This document shows, piece by piece, positions 17,592 to 26,926 of a DNA stretch of 64,000 nucleotides. The first letter of the stretch is position 1, and every line of letters begins with the position of its first letter. This stretch comes from Paenibacillus dendritiformis. GTDB taxonomy: Bacteria > Bacillota > Bacilli > Paenibacillales > Paenibacillaceae. Location of the stretch: NCBI RefSeq assembly GCF_021654795.1, contig NZ_AP025344.1, positions 558,001 to 622,000 of the forward strand. Direction: 5' to 3'. The position numbers and the translations under genes are program-made. Below the pieces are notes generated by a model, which searched no databases, was not told the DNA's origin, and was given only the letters and a program-made list of their open reading frames with translations.

Positions 17592-18299
17592 CTATCTGGT
17601 TCCCTTGCGGATGGCATCCACCTGTTTGTTCACCCGCTTGCGCAATAGATTCAGCAGCATCTTTTTGATAGGACTCTTCGTATTGTTGTACGCGGAAAAG
17701 AACTCATCCGGATGGTCGTAATATCCCAAATCTTCGGTAATGGAGAAGCTCTGAATATACGTGCTGTCCCCGCGCCAGCAGAGGTTGATCTGATCCCGGT
17801 TCTTGACGGCTACCCCGTAACCGATAAACCCTCCATCCGAGCTGCACAACCTATCCTTGACCCGGCTCAGATACGGATCGTCGATAATAACCCCCTCCAG
17901 AGCGAGCCACTTGTTATCGTAAAACACTTCGGTCCAGGCATGAACGATTTTCTGCGGCGCAAAAAAGTAAACCAAGCCGGTTAACGCCCCTTTTTGCATG
18001 CGCTTATCGATGTAAAATCCGTGAATGCGGCAGGGAATGCCGGCTTTGCGCAGGAGAGCCATGAGAAGAATGCTTTTTGTATTGCATTGCCCGCAGCCGT
18101 CCCGCAGCACTTCGGAAGCGGGAATATCGTCGCTCCGGTTGTAGCCGAATGGAATCTCGTTGCGCACAAAATCATAGATTGCCCGAATTTTATCGTAGTC
18201 GGAGAGTTGGTCCCATTGGCGTTCTTCCACCAGCTTGCGAATGGATGGATGGTTGTAATCAACAAGGTTCGTCGCCTGCAAATATGGAATGCGCTCCAT
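17592..18299 (-). CDS. Transglutaminase-like superfamily protein
   Basis: The protein has about 235 residues. The transglutaminase-like core has the catalytic cysteine in LRDGCGQCNTKS, the histidine in VHAWTEVFYDNKWLALEG, and an acidic residue shortly after. Such proteins are usually cysteine proteases or amidases rather than true cross-linkers. No signal peptide is seen, so it is likely cytoplasmic. The ATG at 18299 fits an AAAGG site about 8-10 bases upstream better than the earlier ATG at 18305. Its start lies inside the 3' end of the AraC-type gene (about 41 bases overlap), so the two are probably translated together. Confidence 0.8.
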   Translation of the reverse strand: MERIPYLQATNLVDYNHPSIRKLVEERQWDQLSDYDKIRAIYDFVRNEIPFGYNRSDDIPASEVLRDGCGQCNTKSILLMALLRKAGIPCRIHGFYIDKRMQKGALTGLVYFFAPQKIVHAWTEVFYDNKWLALEGVIIDDPYLSRVKDRLCSSDGGFIGYGVAVKNRDQINLCWRGDSTYIQSFSITEDLGYYDHPDEFFSAYNNTKSPIKKMLLNLLRKRVNKQVDAIRKGTR

Positions 18300-19119
18300 G
18301 ATCATCACCCTTTCTAGCTTGACTATAAGGGAGATGGAGCGAATTGACTTTCATATATCTGCTATTCTGCACGATGGCGCGCGGAGCCATGCCGAGCTTG
18401 TCCCGCGCCGTGCGGGTAAAATGCGAAGAACTGTTGAATCCCGCCTCCAAGGCAGCCTCCGTCATCGTATGTCCGCTAAAAATATAGTGAAATGCCGTCT
18501 CCATTTTTTGAAGAAGAATGTAGCTGGATAAAGAAATGCCGACCTCTTCCTTAAAGAGATGAGACAGGCGGCTTTCCGATAAATAAACGCGTTCACTGAG
18601 CAGCTTGACGGTCAAGCGATGCAAGGGGGACCGCTCGATGCGGCTTAGCACGTCCGCAATCCGATCATCCAGCGCATGATGAATTCCGGAAGCTTGCAGC
18701 CCCAGCGCTTCCCTGGTTCGGCCGAACGCCTTCATATACGTTTCGGGACAAGCAGATTCAAGCAAGGACCCCGTAGCGATAGACCTCAATTGATTTACCG
18801 TGTGCGGGTCGAGAACATAAGCGTCGTTCCTGTGCAAAAAGGTCCGCTTCAGCATCTCGCCGAACAGCGATTCCGGATTGACCAATAAATACCATTGCCA
18901 TTCTTCGCCCCCATACAGCTTATGTCTTGTATTGGATGGAAGAATCACCCCCGAAGCCCGCAAGGGCTGATTGGCGATGGTGATATCAAAATCATGTTCA
19001 AGCCCAACGGTTACTTGAATATAGTGATGGACATGATCCCTGGCATCGACCTTTTTGGTCAGAAAAGAAATATGATCCTCGCACGAAAACAGGATTAAGT
19101 CGTATGGCGTCCGTATCAT
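18259..19119 (-). CDS. AraC-family transcriptional regulator
   Basis: The protein has 286 residues. The N-terminal part (1-160) is a cupin-like sensing domain with HHYIQVTVGLEHDFDI and GGEEWQWYLLVNPE. The C-terminal pair of helix-turn-helix motifs (about 178-275) contains LSERVYLSESRLSHLFKEEV and MTEAALEAGFNSSSHFTRTA, the standard AraC signature. It probably controls its own operon with the overlapping transglutaminase-like gene, responding to an unknown ligand. GGGAGGG lies about 12 bases upstream of the ATG. Confidence 0.9.
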   Translation of the reverse strand: MIRTPYDLILFSCEDHISFLTKKVDARDHVHHYIQVTVGLEHDFDITIANQPLRASGVILPSNTRHKLYGGEEWQWYLLVNPESLFGEMLKRTFLHRNDAYVLDPHTVNQLRSIATGSLLESACPETYMKAFGRTREALGLQASGIHHALDDRIADVLSRIERSPLHRLTVKLLSERVYLSESRLSHLFKEEVGISLSSYILLQKMETAFHYIFSGHTMTEAALEAGFNSSSHFTRTARDKLGMAPRAIVQNSRYMKVNSLHLPYSQARKGDDHGAHSIFAGDEPC

Positions 19120-19418
19120 GGCAATGTCATACCCTCCCGCTCAATATCATTGGCCCGCAGGACCGTTGTCCTCTTCATCGTATGCCACGCCATGCCGGAA
19201 TGGCAAGCGGAACGGAAGACGGAGACGCACAGTCATTGGCGCGTGATGAAGGACTGTCCAGCCCGGAATGAGGCGGCTCCATCATAAAACATAGTTAGTA
19301 GATGGGAATTATGCGAAAAAAATATTGTTTCCCCCCAAGAACCGTGATATCATCGGAACAATCATCGGATTCATAAGATGGCATCGAATGATATTTCACG
19401 TTCAGGGGGTTGTGCGCG
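19120..19418. other. Divergent promoter region between AraC-type regulator and amino-acid ABC genes
   Basis: These are about 300 bases with no coding potential that I can support. It lies between two divergent genes and must hold both promoters. The half next to the ABC transporter is A/T-rich, with a GATATCATCGGAACAATCATCGGATTC stretch that holds two ATCGGA copies; no clear riboswitch or operator was recognised. Confidence 0.4.
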
Positions 19419-20250
19419 ATGAAGAGAAGAACGGTAACATTCCTGTTGCTTGCCCTTGCGGCCATGATGCTGGCGGCTTGCGGCAGCCAGAGCGAGGGCG
19501 CGAAGGCGAAGTCCGGACAAGGGGCGGCCGCATCGGCGGAAGCGGGCCGCTTGCTGGAAGAGATCAAGGCGAGCGGGAAGCTGCGCATCGGCACCGAGGG
19601 GACGTATCCGCCATTCACGTACCATGACGACAGCGGCAAGCTGACCGGGTTCGACGTCGAGATCGCCGAAGAGGTCGCGAGGCGGCTGGGGGGTGACGCC
19701 GGAATTCGCCGAAGCGAAGTGGGACGGGATGTTCGCGGGTCTGGACGCGAAGCGGTTCGACATCGTGGTGAACCAGGTGGCCATCAACGAGGATCGCAAG
19801 CAGAAGTATGACTTTTCCGAGCCGTACAGCGTGTCGAAGGCCGTGCTTATCGTGCATGAAGATAATCAGGACGTGAAGGCTTTTGCGGATATTCAAGGCA
19901 AAAAAGCCGGCCAATCGCTCACTTCCAACTTGACGGAGCTGGCGAAAGAGAACGGCGCCGACATCGTGCAGACGGACGGCTTCAACCAGGCGATCGAACT
20001 GCTTGTATCGAAGCGCATTGATGTCACCGTCAACGACGGCCTGTCCTTCCTCGATTTCAAAAAGCACCGTCCCGACGCCAAGGTGAAGGCCGTGGCGGAG
20101 CATGCGAATGCGTCCCGCAGCGGCATCCTGCTGCGCAAGGGGAATCCGGATCTGGTCGACGCGGTGAATCAGGCCTTGGCGGACATGAAGGCCGACGGCA
20201 CGTATTTGGCCATTTCCGAAAAATATTTTAATGCCGACATTTCGAACTAA
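19419..20250 (+). pseudogene. Frameshifted amino-acid-binding lipoprotein of an ABC transporter (cystine/polar type)
   Basis: The first frame encodes a lipoprotein signal (lipobox MLAA-C21) and the start of an SBP_bac_3 domain (LRIGTEGTYPPFTYHDDSGKL, GFDVEIAEEVARRLG). The reading frame is lost at the G6 run 19688-19693. The second frame continues the same domain without loss (TPEFAEAKWDGMFAGL, FDIVVNQVAINEDRKQKYDFSEPY) to the stop at 20250. Removing one G restores LG-V-TPEF and a normal protein of about 277 residues. It is either a recent mutation, a phase-variable tract or a sequencing error. The start at 19419 has AGGGGG 9 bases upstream. Confidence 0.8.
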
Positions 20251-20264
20251 TCGGGTGATTGCTT

Positions 20265-20930
20265 ATGGATAAAAACATACAGATCTTTATCGATTCGCTA
20301 TGGCCCTTGCTTAAATCGGGGTTGTTGTTCGCGATTCCGCTTACGCTGATCTCGTTCGCGCTGGGTCTGGCGCTCGCTTTATTGACGGCCTTGGCCCGCT
20401 TGTCGAATATCCGGCCGCTCGTGTGGGCCGCGCGCTTCTATGTCTGGATCATTCGGGGGACGCCGCTGCTTGTGCAATTGTTTATTATTTTCTACGGTCT
20501 CCCCAGCGTCGGCATTACGATTGGCGCCTTCCCGGCCGCGGTAATCGGGTTCTCGCTGAGCGTCGGCGCCTACAACTCGGAAGTGCTGCGGGCCGCCATT
20601 CAGTCGATCCCGCAGGGACAGTGGGAAGCGGCGGAATCGCTCAGCATGACGCGCAGGCAGATATTGCGCCGGATTATTCTTCCGCAAGCGGCCAGGGTGT
20701 CGGTGCCCCCGCTGTCGAATTCGTTCATCAGCCTGGTGAAGGATACCTCGCTGGCCGCGACCATTACCGTGACGGAGATGTTCCAGCGCGCGCAGCAGAT
20801 TGCGGCGGCCACCTACGAGCATATGCTCATCTATTGCGAAGTGGCGCTTCTTTATTTATTGTTCAGCACGATTTTGTCCGCCCTGCAGACGAGGACGGAA
20901 AAATATTTTGAACGCTACGCCGTTCGGTAG
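20265..20930 (+). CDS. Amino-acid ABC transporter permease (HisM/TcyB type)
   Basis: The protein has about 221 residues. It has the three-to-five-helix core of polar amino-acid permeases with an N-terminal PLTLISFALGLALALLTALAR, the family phrase YVWIIRGTPLLVQLF, and the coupling loop EAAESLSMTRRQILRRIILPQA. It would partner the frameshifted binding protein 14 bases upstream. The matching ATPase gene is only a stub, so this transporter may be inactive or may borrow an ATPase. Confidence 0.92.
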   Translation: MDKNIQIFIDSLWPLLKSGLLFAIPLTLISFALGLALALLTALARLSNIRPLVWAARFYVWIIRGTPLLVQLFIIFYGLPSVGITIGAFPAAVIGFSLSVGAYNSEVLRAAIQSIPQGQWEAAESLSMTRRQILRRIILPQAARVSVPPLSNSFISLVKDTSLAATITVTEMFQRAQQIAAATYEHMLIYCEVALLYLLFSTILSALQTRTEKYFERYAVR

Positions 20931-20940
20931 AAGCAGGTCT

Positions 20941-21055
20941 ATGATTGACATTAGAGATGTGCGCAAACCTATCGGAGACGGGGCAATTTCTCCATCGTCT
21001 CCATTGGATGAAGGATGTCCCGTCCGCCGCTTCCCGGGCGATGAAGGGCGAGCCG
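20941..21055 (+). pseudogene. 5' stub of an amino-acid ABC transporter ATPase gene
   Basis: Directly after the permease, an ATG at 20941 begins MIDIRDVRK, a typical opening for an amino-acid transport ATPase. The similarity ends after about ten codons and no Walker A, signature or Walker B follows before the stop codon of the next (minus-strand) gene at 21056. The rest of the gene has been deleted or replaced. The call rests on the short opening and on operon position. Confidence 0.5.
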
Positions 21056-22105
21056 CTACGATTCCAGATACTCCACGATATCCTCTCTCGTCAACTCGCG
21101 GTGCATCCAGCGCAGGCGCTCGTTCACTTCCTGCCAGGCCCCGGCCTGCGCCGCCTGCAGCGTATGGTTCACTCTATCCCAGCGGAACGGCCGGATGATG
21201 TTGTACAGCACATTGACGACGTCCCATTCCGCCTGGGACAGCGGATATTGCTTGGCGTAGCCCGCGTAAAAATGCTTGAAGCGCCGCTCCAACTCGGCGC
21301 ATGTCTCCCGATCAAGCCCCTCTTCCCGGCAGCATTCGAAGCAGAGGAAGATGCCCTCCTGCATCATATAGCTCACGAATTTGTCCTGGCCGGCCAGATT
21401 GTAATCGATAATGCCCGCCAGCTTCCGATCGTCATCGATCAGGAGGTTGTTCAGCGACAAGTCCCCCTGCACTCCGCCGGCCGGCAGTCCAGGGAAGGCC
21501 GCTTCCAGCTCCTTGCGCTTCCGGTTGTAGACATCCCATATTTCTTCAATAAGAGCATAATCGGCTTCCGAATACTTGAGTGTTTCATACCATTGCTTGG
21601 CGTCGCTGTAGTTCTCCTCCTCCGGATCAAGCAGCACATAGGGACTGTTCCAGTCATACTCAATCCGTTCCTGGAGCGCGATCGTATGCATTTTCCCCAT
21701 ACAGCTCCCCAATTGTCCCAGAAAGCCGCCGCTCATGTCTTCCATATCCAGCTCCCGATCATCCATGGTCGGATAGGGCATATACTCTTCCGCCCACACA
21801 TGGAATGGAATGCCTTCCACGCTTATGGCTGCGCTATAGCTGCCGTTGTCCGCGGGATAGAAGCGCGGCGTGAGAATGCCGCCTTCCCGGTACGCCTGCG
21901 CCAGCCTTGCCCAGCCGTCAATTTTATCGCCGGTGGTATGCGAATCGCTATAGCATTTGAAGACAAGACGCCCATGCTTCGCGGTCTCCACGATGGCAAT
22001 ATACCGGTATTCATCCTCATAGCTATTGTCGATGAGGTGATAGGACTGGATCGAATCCTTGACATAGGATTGCAAAATATGTTCAATATGCCGCTTTGTC
22101 ATCAT
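21056..22105 (-). CDS. APH-family phosphotransferase-like protein with altered catalytic motif
   Basis: The protein has 349 residues with a kinase-like APH fold. The N-lobe is VETAKHGRLVFKCYSDS. The catalytic-loop motif reads VQGDLSLNNLLID, so the usual HGD histidine is replaced by glutamine while the aspartate and asparagine are kept. The metal-binding motif is GIIDYNLAG. Members include choline and spore-coat kinases; the substrate is unknown. The ribosome-binding site is weak. The gene sits between the decayed amino-acid transporter and the NRPS promoter region and need not belong to either. Confidence 0.75.
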   Translation of the reverse strand: MMTKRHIEHILQSYVKDSIQSYHLIDNSYEDEYRYIAIVETAKHGRLVFKCYSDSHTTGDKIDGWARLAQAYREGGILTPRFYPADNGSYSAAISVEGIPFHVWAEEYMPYPTMDDRELDMEDMSGGFLGQLGSCMGKMHTIALQERIEYDWNSPYVLLDPEEENYSDAKQWYETLKYSEADYALIEEIWDVYNRKRKELEAAFPGLPAGGVQGDLSLNNLLIDDDRKLAGIIDYNLAGQDKFVSYMMQEGIFLCFECCREEGLDRETCAELERRFKHFYAGYAKQYPLSQAEWDVVNVLYNIIRPFRWDRVNHTLQAAQAGAWQEVNERLRWMHRELTREDIVEYLES

Positions 22106-22222
22106 TAGACGCGATCACGCTCCGTTGCCGTTATTTTTTGTATCATGCTGCACGTACATCTAAGGAAAAAATGTTATAAACTGAATAATTTTTTAATTTA
22201 TCTATCAACACCTTTATTTTAG

Positions 22223-22231
22223 TGCTATAAT
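22223..22231 (+). promoter_or_regulatory. Extended -10 promoter candidate for the NRPS operon
   Basis: TGCTATAAT is a perfect extended -10 (TGnTATAAT). The hexamer 17 bases upstream is a poor -35 (TATCAA), but extended -10 promoters can work without one. It predicts a leader of about 175 bases before the first synthetase start. Confidence 0.5.
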
Positions 22232-22355
22232 GCATTATAACCATATCTTTCAAATATACCTTATAAAATGACTTGCATGGGGCACTATGGTAACCCCGGT
22301 AGATGTTGGTTCCGACATCGTGTGTTGACATCCATATAATCGCTGCATAAGAAAG

Positions 22356-22389
22356 GCGGCACTCTCCTTACCAAGAGAGACCAAGCCGC
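22356..22389 (+). promoter_or_regulatory. Leader hairpin just ahead of the first synthetase gene
   Basis: GCGGC (22356-22360) pairs with GCCGC (22385-22389), enclosing an inner stem CTCTC/GAGAG with an 8-base loop. No T-tract follows, so it is not a simple terminator. It ends about 12 bases before the AAGGCGG ribosome-binding region, where it could affect translation or mRNA stability. Confidence 0.4.
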
Positions 22390-22413
22390 TGTATGTCAAA
22401 TTAAGGCGGTGGA

Positions 22414-25400
22414 GTGTATTTGGATAAAAACAATGTCGAAGATATTATTACTGTAACACCAACCCAAGAAGGTATTTTATTTCATTATGTCTATGACCGG
22501 GATGAAAGTCAGTATTTCGAACAATTATCGCTTTCTTTGAGCGGAAAGGTAGAGACCGAATCGTTCGAGCGGGCGTGGAATAACGTGGTTGCCGCGAACG
22601 GAGCGCTTCGTTCTCTTTTTCGCTGGACCGGACTGAGAAAGCCGGTACAAATTATTTTAAAGAAACATACGGTACAAATTCAATATTACGATCTTTCTGG
22701 CGCAAGCCCGGCGGAGCGCGCGGACAAGCTCCGGGAAGCAAAGGAAGCGGATATACGGCGGGGGTTTCATCTGGAGCAAGAAGTTCCCTTTCGAGTGATG
22801 CTCTGCAAGCTCGGCGAGAACCGCTGCGAGATGGTCATTAGCAGTCATCATATCCTGTATGACGGATGGAGCACTGGCATTATTATAAAAGAGTTTATAC
22901 ATAATTATGAGCATCTCAGCCAAGGGAAGCCGGTAGACAAGCGCGTGAAGAATACAACGTTCCCTTATCTGAAGAAGCTTAACAATGAAAACATGGATGA
23001 ACATGCCGCCTATTGGAAGAAGTTGTTGGCTGAAATGAATCATTCCCCGTTGCTGCCTACCGAGCCGACGGCGGTATCTACCGTTCCTCTTATTGGCTAT
23101 TATGGATATACGATTTCACCTGAACACGCAAGATTGGTCGAGGAACAAGCGCGGAAATATAACATGACGGCAGCGAATTTGTGCTACGCAGCGTGGGGGC
23201 TGTTGTTGCGCGTGTATACGAACCGGAATGATGTCGTGTTCGGAACGACGGTGTCCGGCAGAAATGATAATCTTGACGGAATCATGGACATGGTGGGCCT
23301 ATTCATTCGTACGCTTCCCGTTCGAATCGATCTGAACCCTGCCCAAAATACGCTTGAAATGTTGCGGCAGACGCATCTTATGATGAGGGAAAGCGAACGT
23401 CACAGCGCCTATCCTCTTGTCCGAATCATTCAAAACAGCGAAGTCACGCACCATGCCTTGTTCGATACCTTATTGGTCATTCAGAATTACCCGCTCATCG
23501 CATGCGAGAACAATCAGCCTCAATCTCTTGCAATCACTTCCTACTCCATGAGAGAGCATACCAATTATCCCATATCCGTTGGGATACAGACGTTCTCCGG
23601 CCTCACGATTTCCGTATCCTACAACGAACGGTTATTCTGTAAAGCATTTATTGAAGCATTAATTAATGATTTCGAATTTTTCCTTGTTGCCCTTGCCGAG
23701 CATATGAGCGCGAGCATTGGTTATATTCTCGAACGGTACAACCAGGTCATGTTAGAGAAGGCGCTGGCTGCCTCAAGGTTTGCGGAAGCGGACAACGGCC
23801 GATTGTACCATGAGTGGTTCGAGGAACAGGTCCGGCGAGAGCCGGAGCTCCCCGTCCTCGTATATGAAGGACAGGAGTGGACGTACGAAGCATTGAATCG
23901 TCGAGCCAATCAACTTGCAGGCCGCTTGCTCGACATGGGGGTCGAACCGGGATGTGTCGTGAGCATTTGTCAGACGCGTTCCATCGATCTGATTGCTTCC
24001 GTCCTTGCCGTAATGAAAGCAGGCGGAGTATTTGTTCCTGTGGACCCGGATTACCCGAAGGAACGGATACATGATTTATTCAATGACAGCCAATCCCGCT
24101 TCATTATGTCAGACCAGCATACGCATCCCCTCGCAATAGATTGGATTCAACATCAACAGGTGCTTAATGTGTTTGATATTCCCCTGCCGGCAGGTTCTGT
24201 GGCGAATGTGCCGACATCGAGCACGGGAACCGATCTATCCTATATTTTGTATACGTCGGGAACGAGCGGCAAGCCTAAGGGAGTGATGATCGAGAACCGC
24301 AACCTGGTTCATTTTATTGAGTCCTTTGCCAGGGCCATTGCTTTCTCCCGGAACAAATCGATTCTCGGTTTGTCTACTTTCTCATTCGATATTTTTGTCG
24401 TGGAGATTCTGCTGCCGCTTGTCTTGGGCATGAGAATCGTCTTGGCCAACAGTCTTCAGCAGAAAGATCCTTTGCAGCTCTGCGAACTTGTCAATCGACA
24501 TCAAGTCAATATCCTGCAGACCACACCCACGAGAATGAAGACGTTGCTGAACCATCCTGCAAATATTTCAAACCTTCAGTCCGTAACGGATTTTTTACTT
24601 GGCGGGGAGCCATTGTCAGACCGTTTAATTTACACGCTCCAGCAAGAATTTGAGGCCAACGTATACAACCTCTACGGACCTACGGAAACAACCGTATGGT
24701 CTGCGGTCAATCGTCAATTCGGGCAGAATCCGGTTCGAATCGGCCGGCCTATCGACCACGTGGATATTTATATCCTGGATCGGGACGATCGCCTCAAGCC
24801 CTTGGGGGCTCCCGGAGAGGTGTGCATTAGCGGGCGCGGGGTTGGCAGAGGGTACTGGAACAATCCCGAATTAACGGCCAAGCAATTCGTCCCCAATCCA
24901 TTCCGGCGCGGATCCCTCATGTACCGCACAGGGGATCTGGCCAGATGGACGATGGATGGGGAATTGGAGTTTCTGGGGAGAATGGACCGGCAGGTCAAAA
25001 TACGAGGCTACCGCATAGAGCTTGCCGAAGTGGAATCGCAGCTTCTTGCGGCTGATTCCGTAACCGGAGCAGCCGTAGTCGCCAGGGAGGATGCCCATGG
25101 CCACCCCTATTTATGCGCGTATGTGGTCGGGAACGGCAAGTTGCCGGCTTCGCGGCTTCGTGAGCATATGGCGTTGCGTCTGCCGGAATATATGGTTCCC
25201 GGTTATTTTATCCAATTGGATCATCTGCCTGTGAACCACAACGGGAAGTTGAATACGAAGCTCCTTCCTGCTCCCCGGTTGGATGAAGAGGATAACGGCA
25301 GCACGTTTCGCCCTGTTACGGAATTGGATTACGCATTGCTTCATCTATGGACCGCGACCTTATCATTGGAATCGGCGGTTCCTGCGGATGCGCATTTTAT

Positions 25401-26907
25401 GGATTTGGGAGGACATTCCCTGCAAGCGATGTATCTCGTGACCGCGATTGAAAAAGAATTGGGGATTACCGTCACCATTCAGGATATTTTCCAGCATCCA
25501 AGCATTGCTGCGCTGGCCCGATTTCTATCGGCGGCAGAGAGAAGCGGCCTTTCGAGAATCACGCCTGCGCCGGCAAAGGGGGATTATCCGCTGTCATCGG
25601 CACAGCAAGGGATGTATTTATCCAGTCAATGGGAGCGAGATCAAGTTTCTTACAACTTGCCTTTCTATATGAAGATTGCCGGGCAGGTGGATAAGAAGCG
25701 CGTGGAGAGAACGTTTGAATTGTTAATCGAGAGACATGAATCTCTCCGAACCAGTTTCCATACGGCAGGCGGGGAAGTGGTGCAGCGCGTTCATTCCGAT
25801 GCTTCCTTTTCACTCGAATATGAAGAAATCAAATGCGATGATTTGCCTCATGCATTACGTCGTTTTGTTACACCTTTTCATTTGGAGCAAGCGCCTTTAT
25901 TGCGCATAAAGCTGTTGCGGCTAGCCAAGGAGTCGTATGTCCTTGCAGGGGATCTTCATCATATGATTACGGATGGGCAGTCGGTCCGGAATTTGCTCCA
26001 GGATTTTGTTGCTATCTATCAGCAAAAACCGCTTGAAGCGATGCATCTGCAATATAAGGATTATGCGGTATGGGAGAATCAGCTCCGCGGCTCAGAAGCA
26101 TGGAACAAGGCCGAGGAATATTGGCTGTCCGCAATGAAGGACGCGCCCGGCTCCCTTCGGCTGCCGTCGGACTTTCCGCACCAACGCTCTCAAGAAAGAA
26201 CAGGTTCGGTCATACAAGAGGAAATTTCTTCCGTATTGGCCATAGAGCTGAAAGAAATGGCTTCTCGCAAGAGAACGACGCTGTTCTCCCTAATGCTTGC
26301 ATCGTACTACATTTTGCTGCACAAATATTCAGGACAAGAGGACATCATTGTCGGCGTGCCGTTTTCCGGAAGATGGCATCCGGATCTGCAGCCACTTACC
26401 GGAATGTTCGTCAACACGATGCCAATCCGTCATTTTCCAAGAGCGTTCCGAACATTCGATGACTTGCTCTTTGAGGTGAAGAGTACCTTGTTATTCGGGC
26501 TGCAGTACCAATATTATCCCTTCGCTGAACTGGTCAGGAAGACAGGAGGGGGGAGCAGGAACCCTTCTCAACCGTTGTTCAATACGGTATTCACGATGCT
26601 GACCGAGGAGGAGAGAGTGCTGCTTCAAGGCAACACTGCGGTTGAACTGCAGTCCATTGACCGCCAACAAGCGAAGTTCGACCTGACGTTCACGGTCATC
26701 GAGAAAGAGCAGGTGCCCGTGAAGCTTGTGTTGGAATATGCCGCCGATCTGTTTTTGCCCATTACCGCGGACCGATGGATAGAACGATACGTGAAGATTC
26801 TCGAACAGGTAGCACGGCAGCCGGATATACGGATATCCGATATTTCCTTATCGGAGGAACCGGCACCGGAGCCTGTGCAACCGGACTACGTAGATTTTCA
26901 ATTTTAA
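22414..26907 (+). CDS. NRPS gene A: C-A(Gly)-T-C
   Basis: The synthetase has 1497 residues. The first condensation domain has its active site HHILYDG at 145-151 and an entry motif VTPTQEGILFH, the form typical of C domains that accept a D-configured donor. The adenylation domain follows (A3 core LYTSGTSGKPKG near 612). Its eight-residue pocket, aligned by eye to GrsA, reads D-I-V-Q-L-G-L-V-W, close to the glycine code. The carrier Ser is S1002 (LGGHSLQA). The last domain is a complete C domain (HHMITDG at 1182) ending in a short tail VDFQF. No epimerase is present. The D-type entry domain suggests it receives the chain from gene E. The start is GTG (22414) or TTG (22420). Gene B follows after 19 bases. 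Confidence 0.93.
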   Translation: MYLDKNNVEDIITVTPTQEGILFHYVYDRDESQYFEQLSLSLSGKVETESFERAWNNVVAANGALRSLFRWTGLRKPVQIILKKHTVQIQYYDLSGASPAERADKLREAKEADIRRGFHLEQEVPFRVMLCKLGENRCEMVISSHHILYDGWSTGIIIKEFIHNYEHLSQGKPVDKRVKNTTFPYLKKLNNENMDEHAAYWKKLLAEMNHSPLLPTEPTAVSTVPLIGYYGYTISPEHARLVEEQARKYNMTAANLCYAAWGLLLRVYTNRNDVVFGTTVSGRNDNLDGIMDMVGLFIRTLPVRIDLNPAQNTLEMLRQTHLMMRESERHSAYPLVRIIQNSEVTHHALFDTLLVIQNYPLIACENNQPQSLAITSYSMREHTNYPISVGIQTFSGLTISVSYNERLFCKAFIEALINDFEFFLVALAEHMSASIGYILERYNQVMLEKALAASRFAEADNGRLYHEWFEEQVRREPELPVLVYEGQEWTYEALNRRANQLAGRLLDMGVEPGCVVSICQTRSIDLIASVLAVMKAGGVFVPVDPDYPKERIHDLFNDSQSRFIMSDQHTHPLAIDWIQHQQVLNVFDIPLPAGSVANVPTSSTGTDLSYILYTSGTSGKPKGVMIENRNLVHFIESFARAIAFSRNKSILGLSTFSFDIFVVEILLPLVLGMRIVLANSLQQKDPLQLCELVNRHQVNILQTTPTRMKTLLNHPANISNLQSVTDFLLGGEPLSDRLIYTLQQEFEANVYNLYGPTETTVWSAVNRQFGQNPVRIGRPIDHVDIYILDRDDRLKPLGAPGEVCISGRGVGRGYWNNPELTAKQFVPNPFRRGSLMYRTGDLARWTMDGELEFLGRMDRQVKIRGYRIELAEVESQLLAADSVTGAAVVAREDAHGHPYLCAYVVGNGKLPASRLREHMALRLPEYMVPGYFIQLDHLPVNHNGKLNTKLLPAPRLDEEDNGSTFRPVTELDYALLHLWTATLSLESAVPADAHFMDLGGHSLQAMYLVTAIEKELGITVTIQDIFQHPSIAALARFLSAAERSGLSRITPAPAKGDYPLSSAQQGMYLSSQWERDQVSYNLPFYMKIAGQVDKKRVERTFELLIERHESLRTSFHTAGGEVVQRVHSDASFSLEYEEIKCDDLPHALRRFVTPFHLEQAPLLRIKLLRLAKESYVLAGDLHHMITDGQSVRNLLQDFVAIYQQKPLEAMHLQYKDYAVWENQLRGSEAWNKAEEYWLSAMKDAPGSLRLPSDFPHQRSQERTGSVIQEEISSVLAIELKEMASRKRTTLFSLMLASYYILLHKYSGQEDIIVGVPFSGRWHPDLQPLTGMFVNTMPIRHFPRAFRTFDDLLFEVKSTLLFGLQYQYYPFAELVRKTGGGSRNPSQPLFNTVFTMLTEEERVLLQGNTAVELQSIDRQQAKFDLTFTVIEKEQVPVKLVLEYAADLFLPITADRWIERYVKILEQVARQPDIRISDISLSEEPAPEPVQPDYVDFQF

Positions 26908-26926
26908 GTTAACAGGGGGTTGGCGC

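Larger units (their letters stand above)
22106..22413. other. A/T-rich upstream region of the NRPS operon
   Basis: These 308 bases separate the divergent kinase gene from the first synthetase gene and hold no supported gene. The segment is much richer in A/T than the flanking genes. It contains a good extended -10 element at 22223-22231, a second TATAAT at 22335 with no usable -35, and a two-part hairpin just before the ribosome-binding site. It is therefore the likely control region of the cluster. Confidence 0.55.

Noticed and set aside
20945..22108. Long plus-strand reading frame of 387 codons
   Set aside because: It is antisense to the APH-like gene over its length, lacks domain signatures and reflects codon bias on the other strand.
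22325..22340. TTGACA (22325) and TATAAT (22335) as one promoter
   Set aside because: The two hexamers are only 4 bases apart, so they cannot form one sigma-A promoter.
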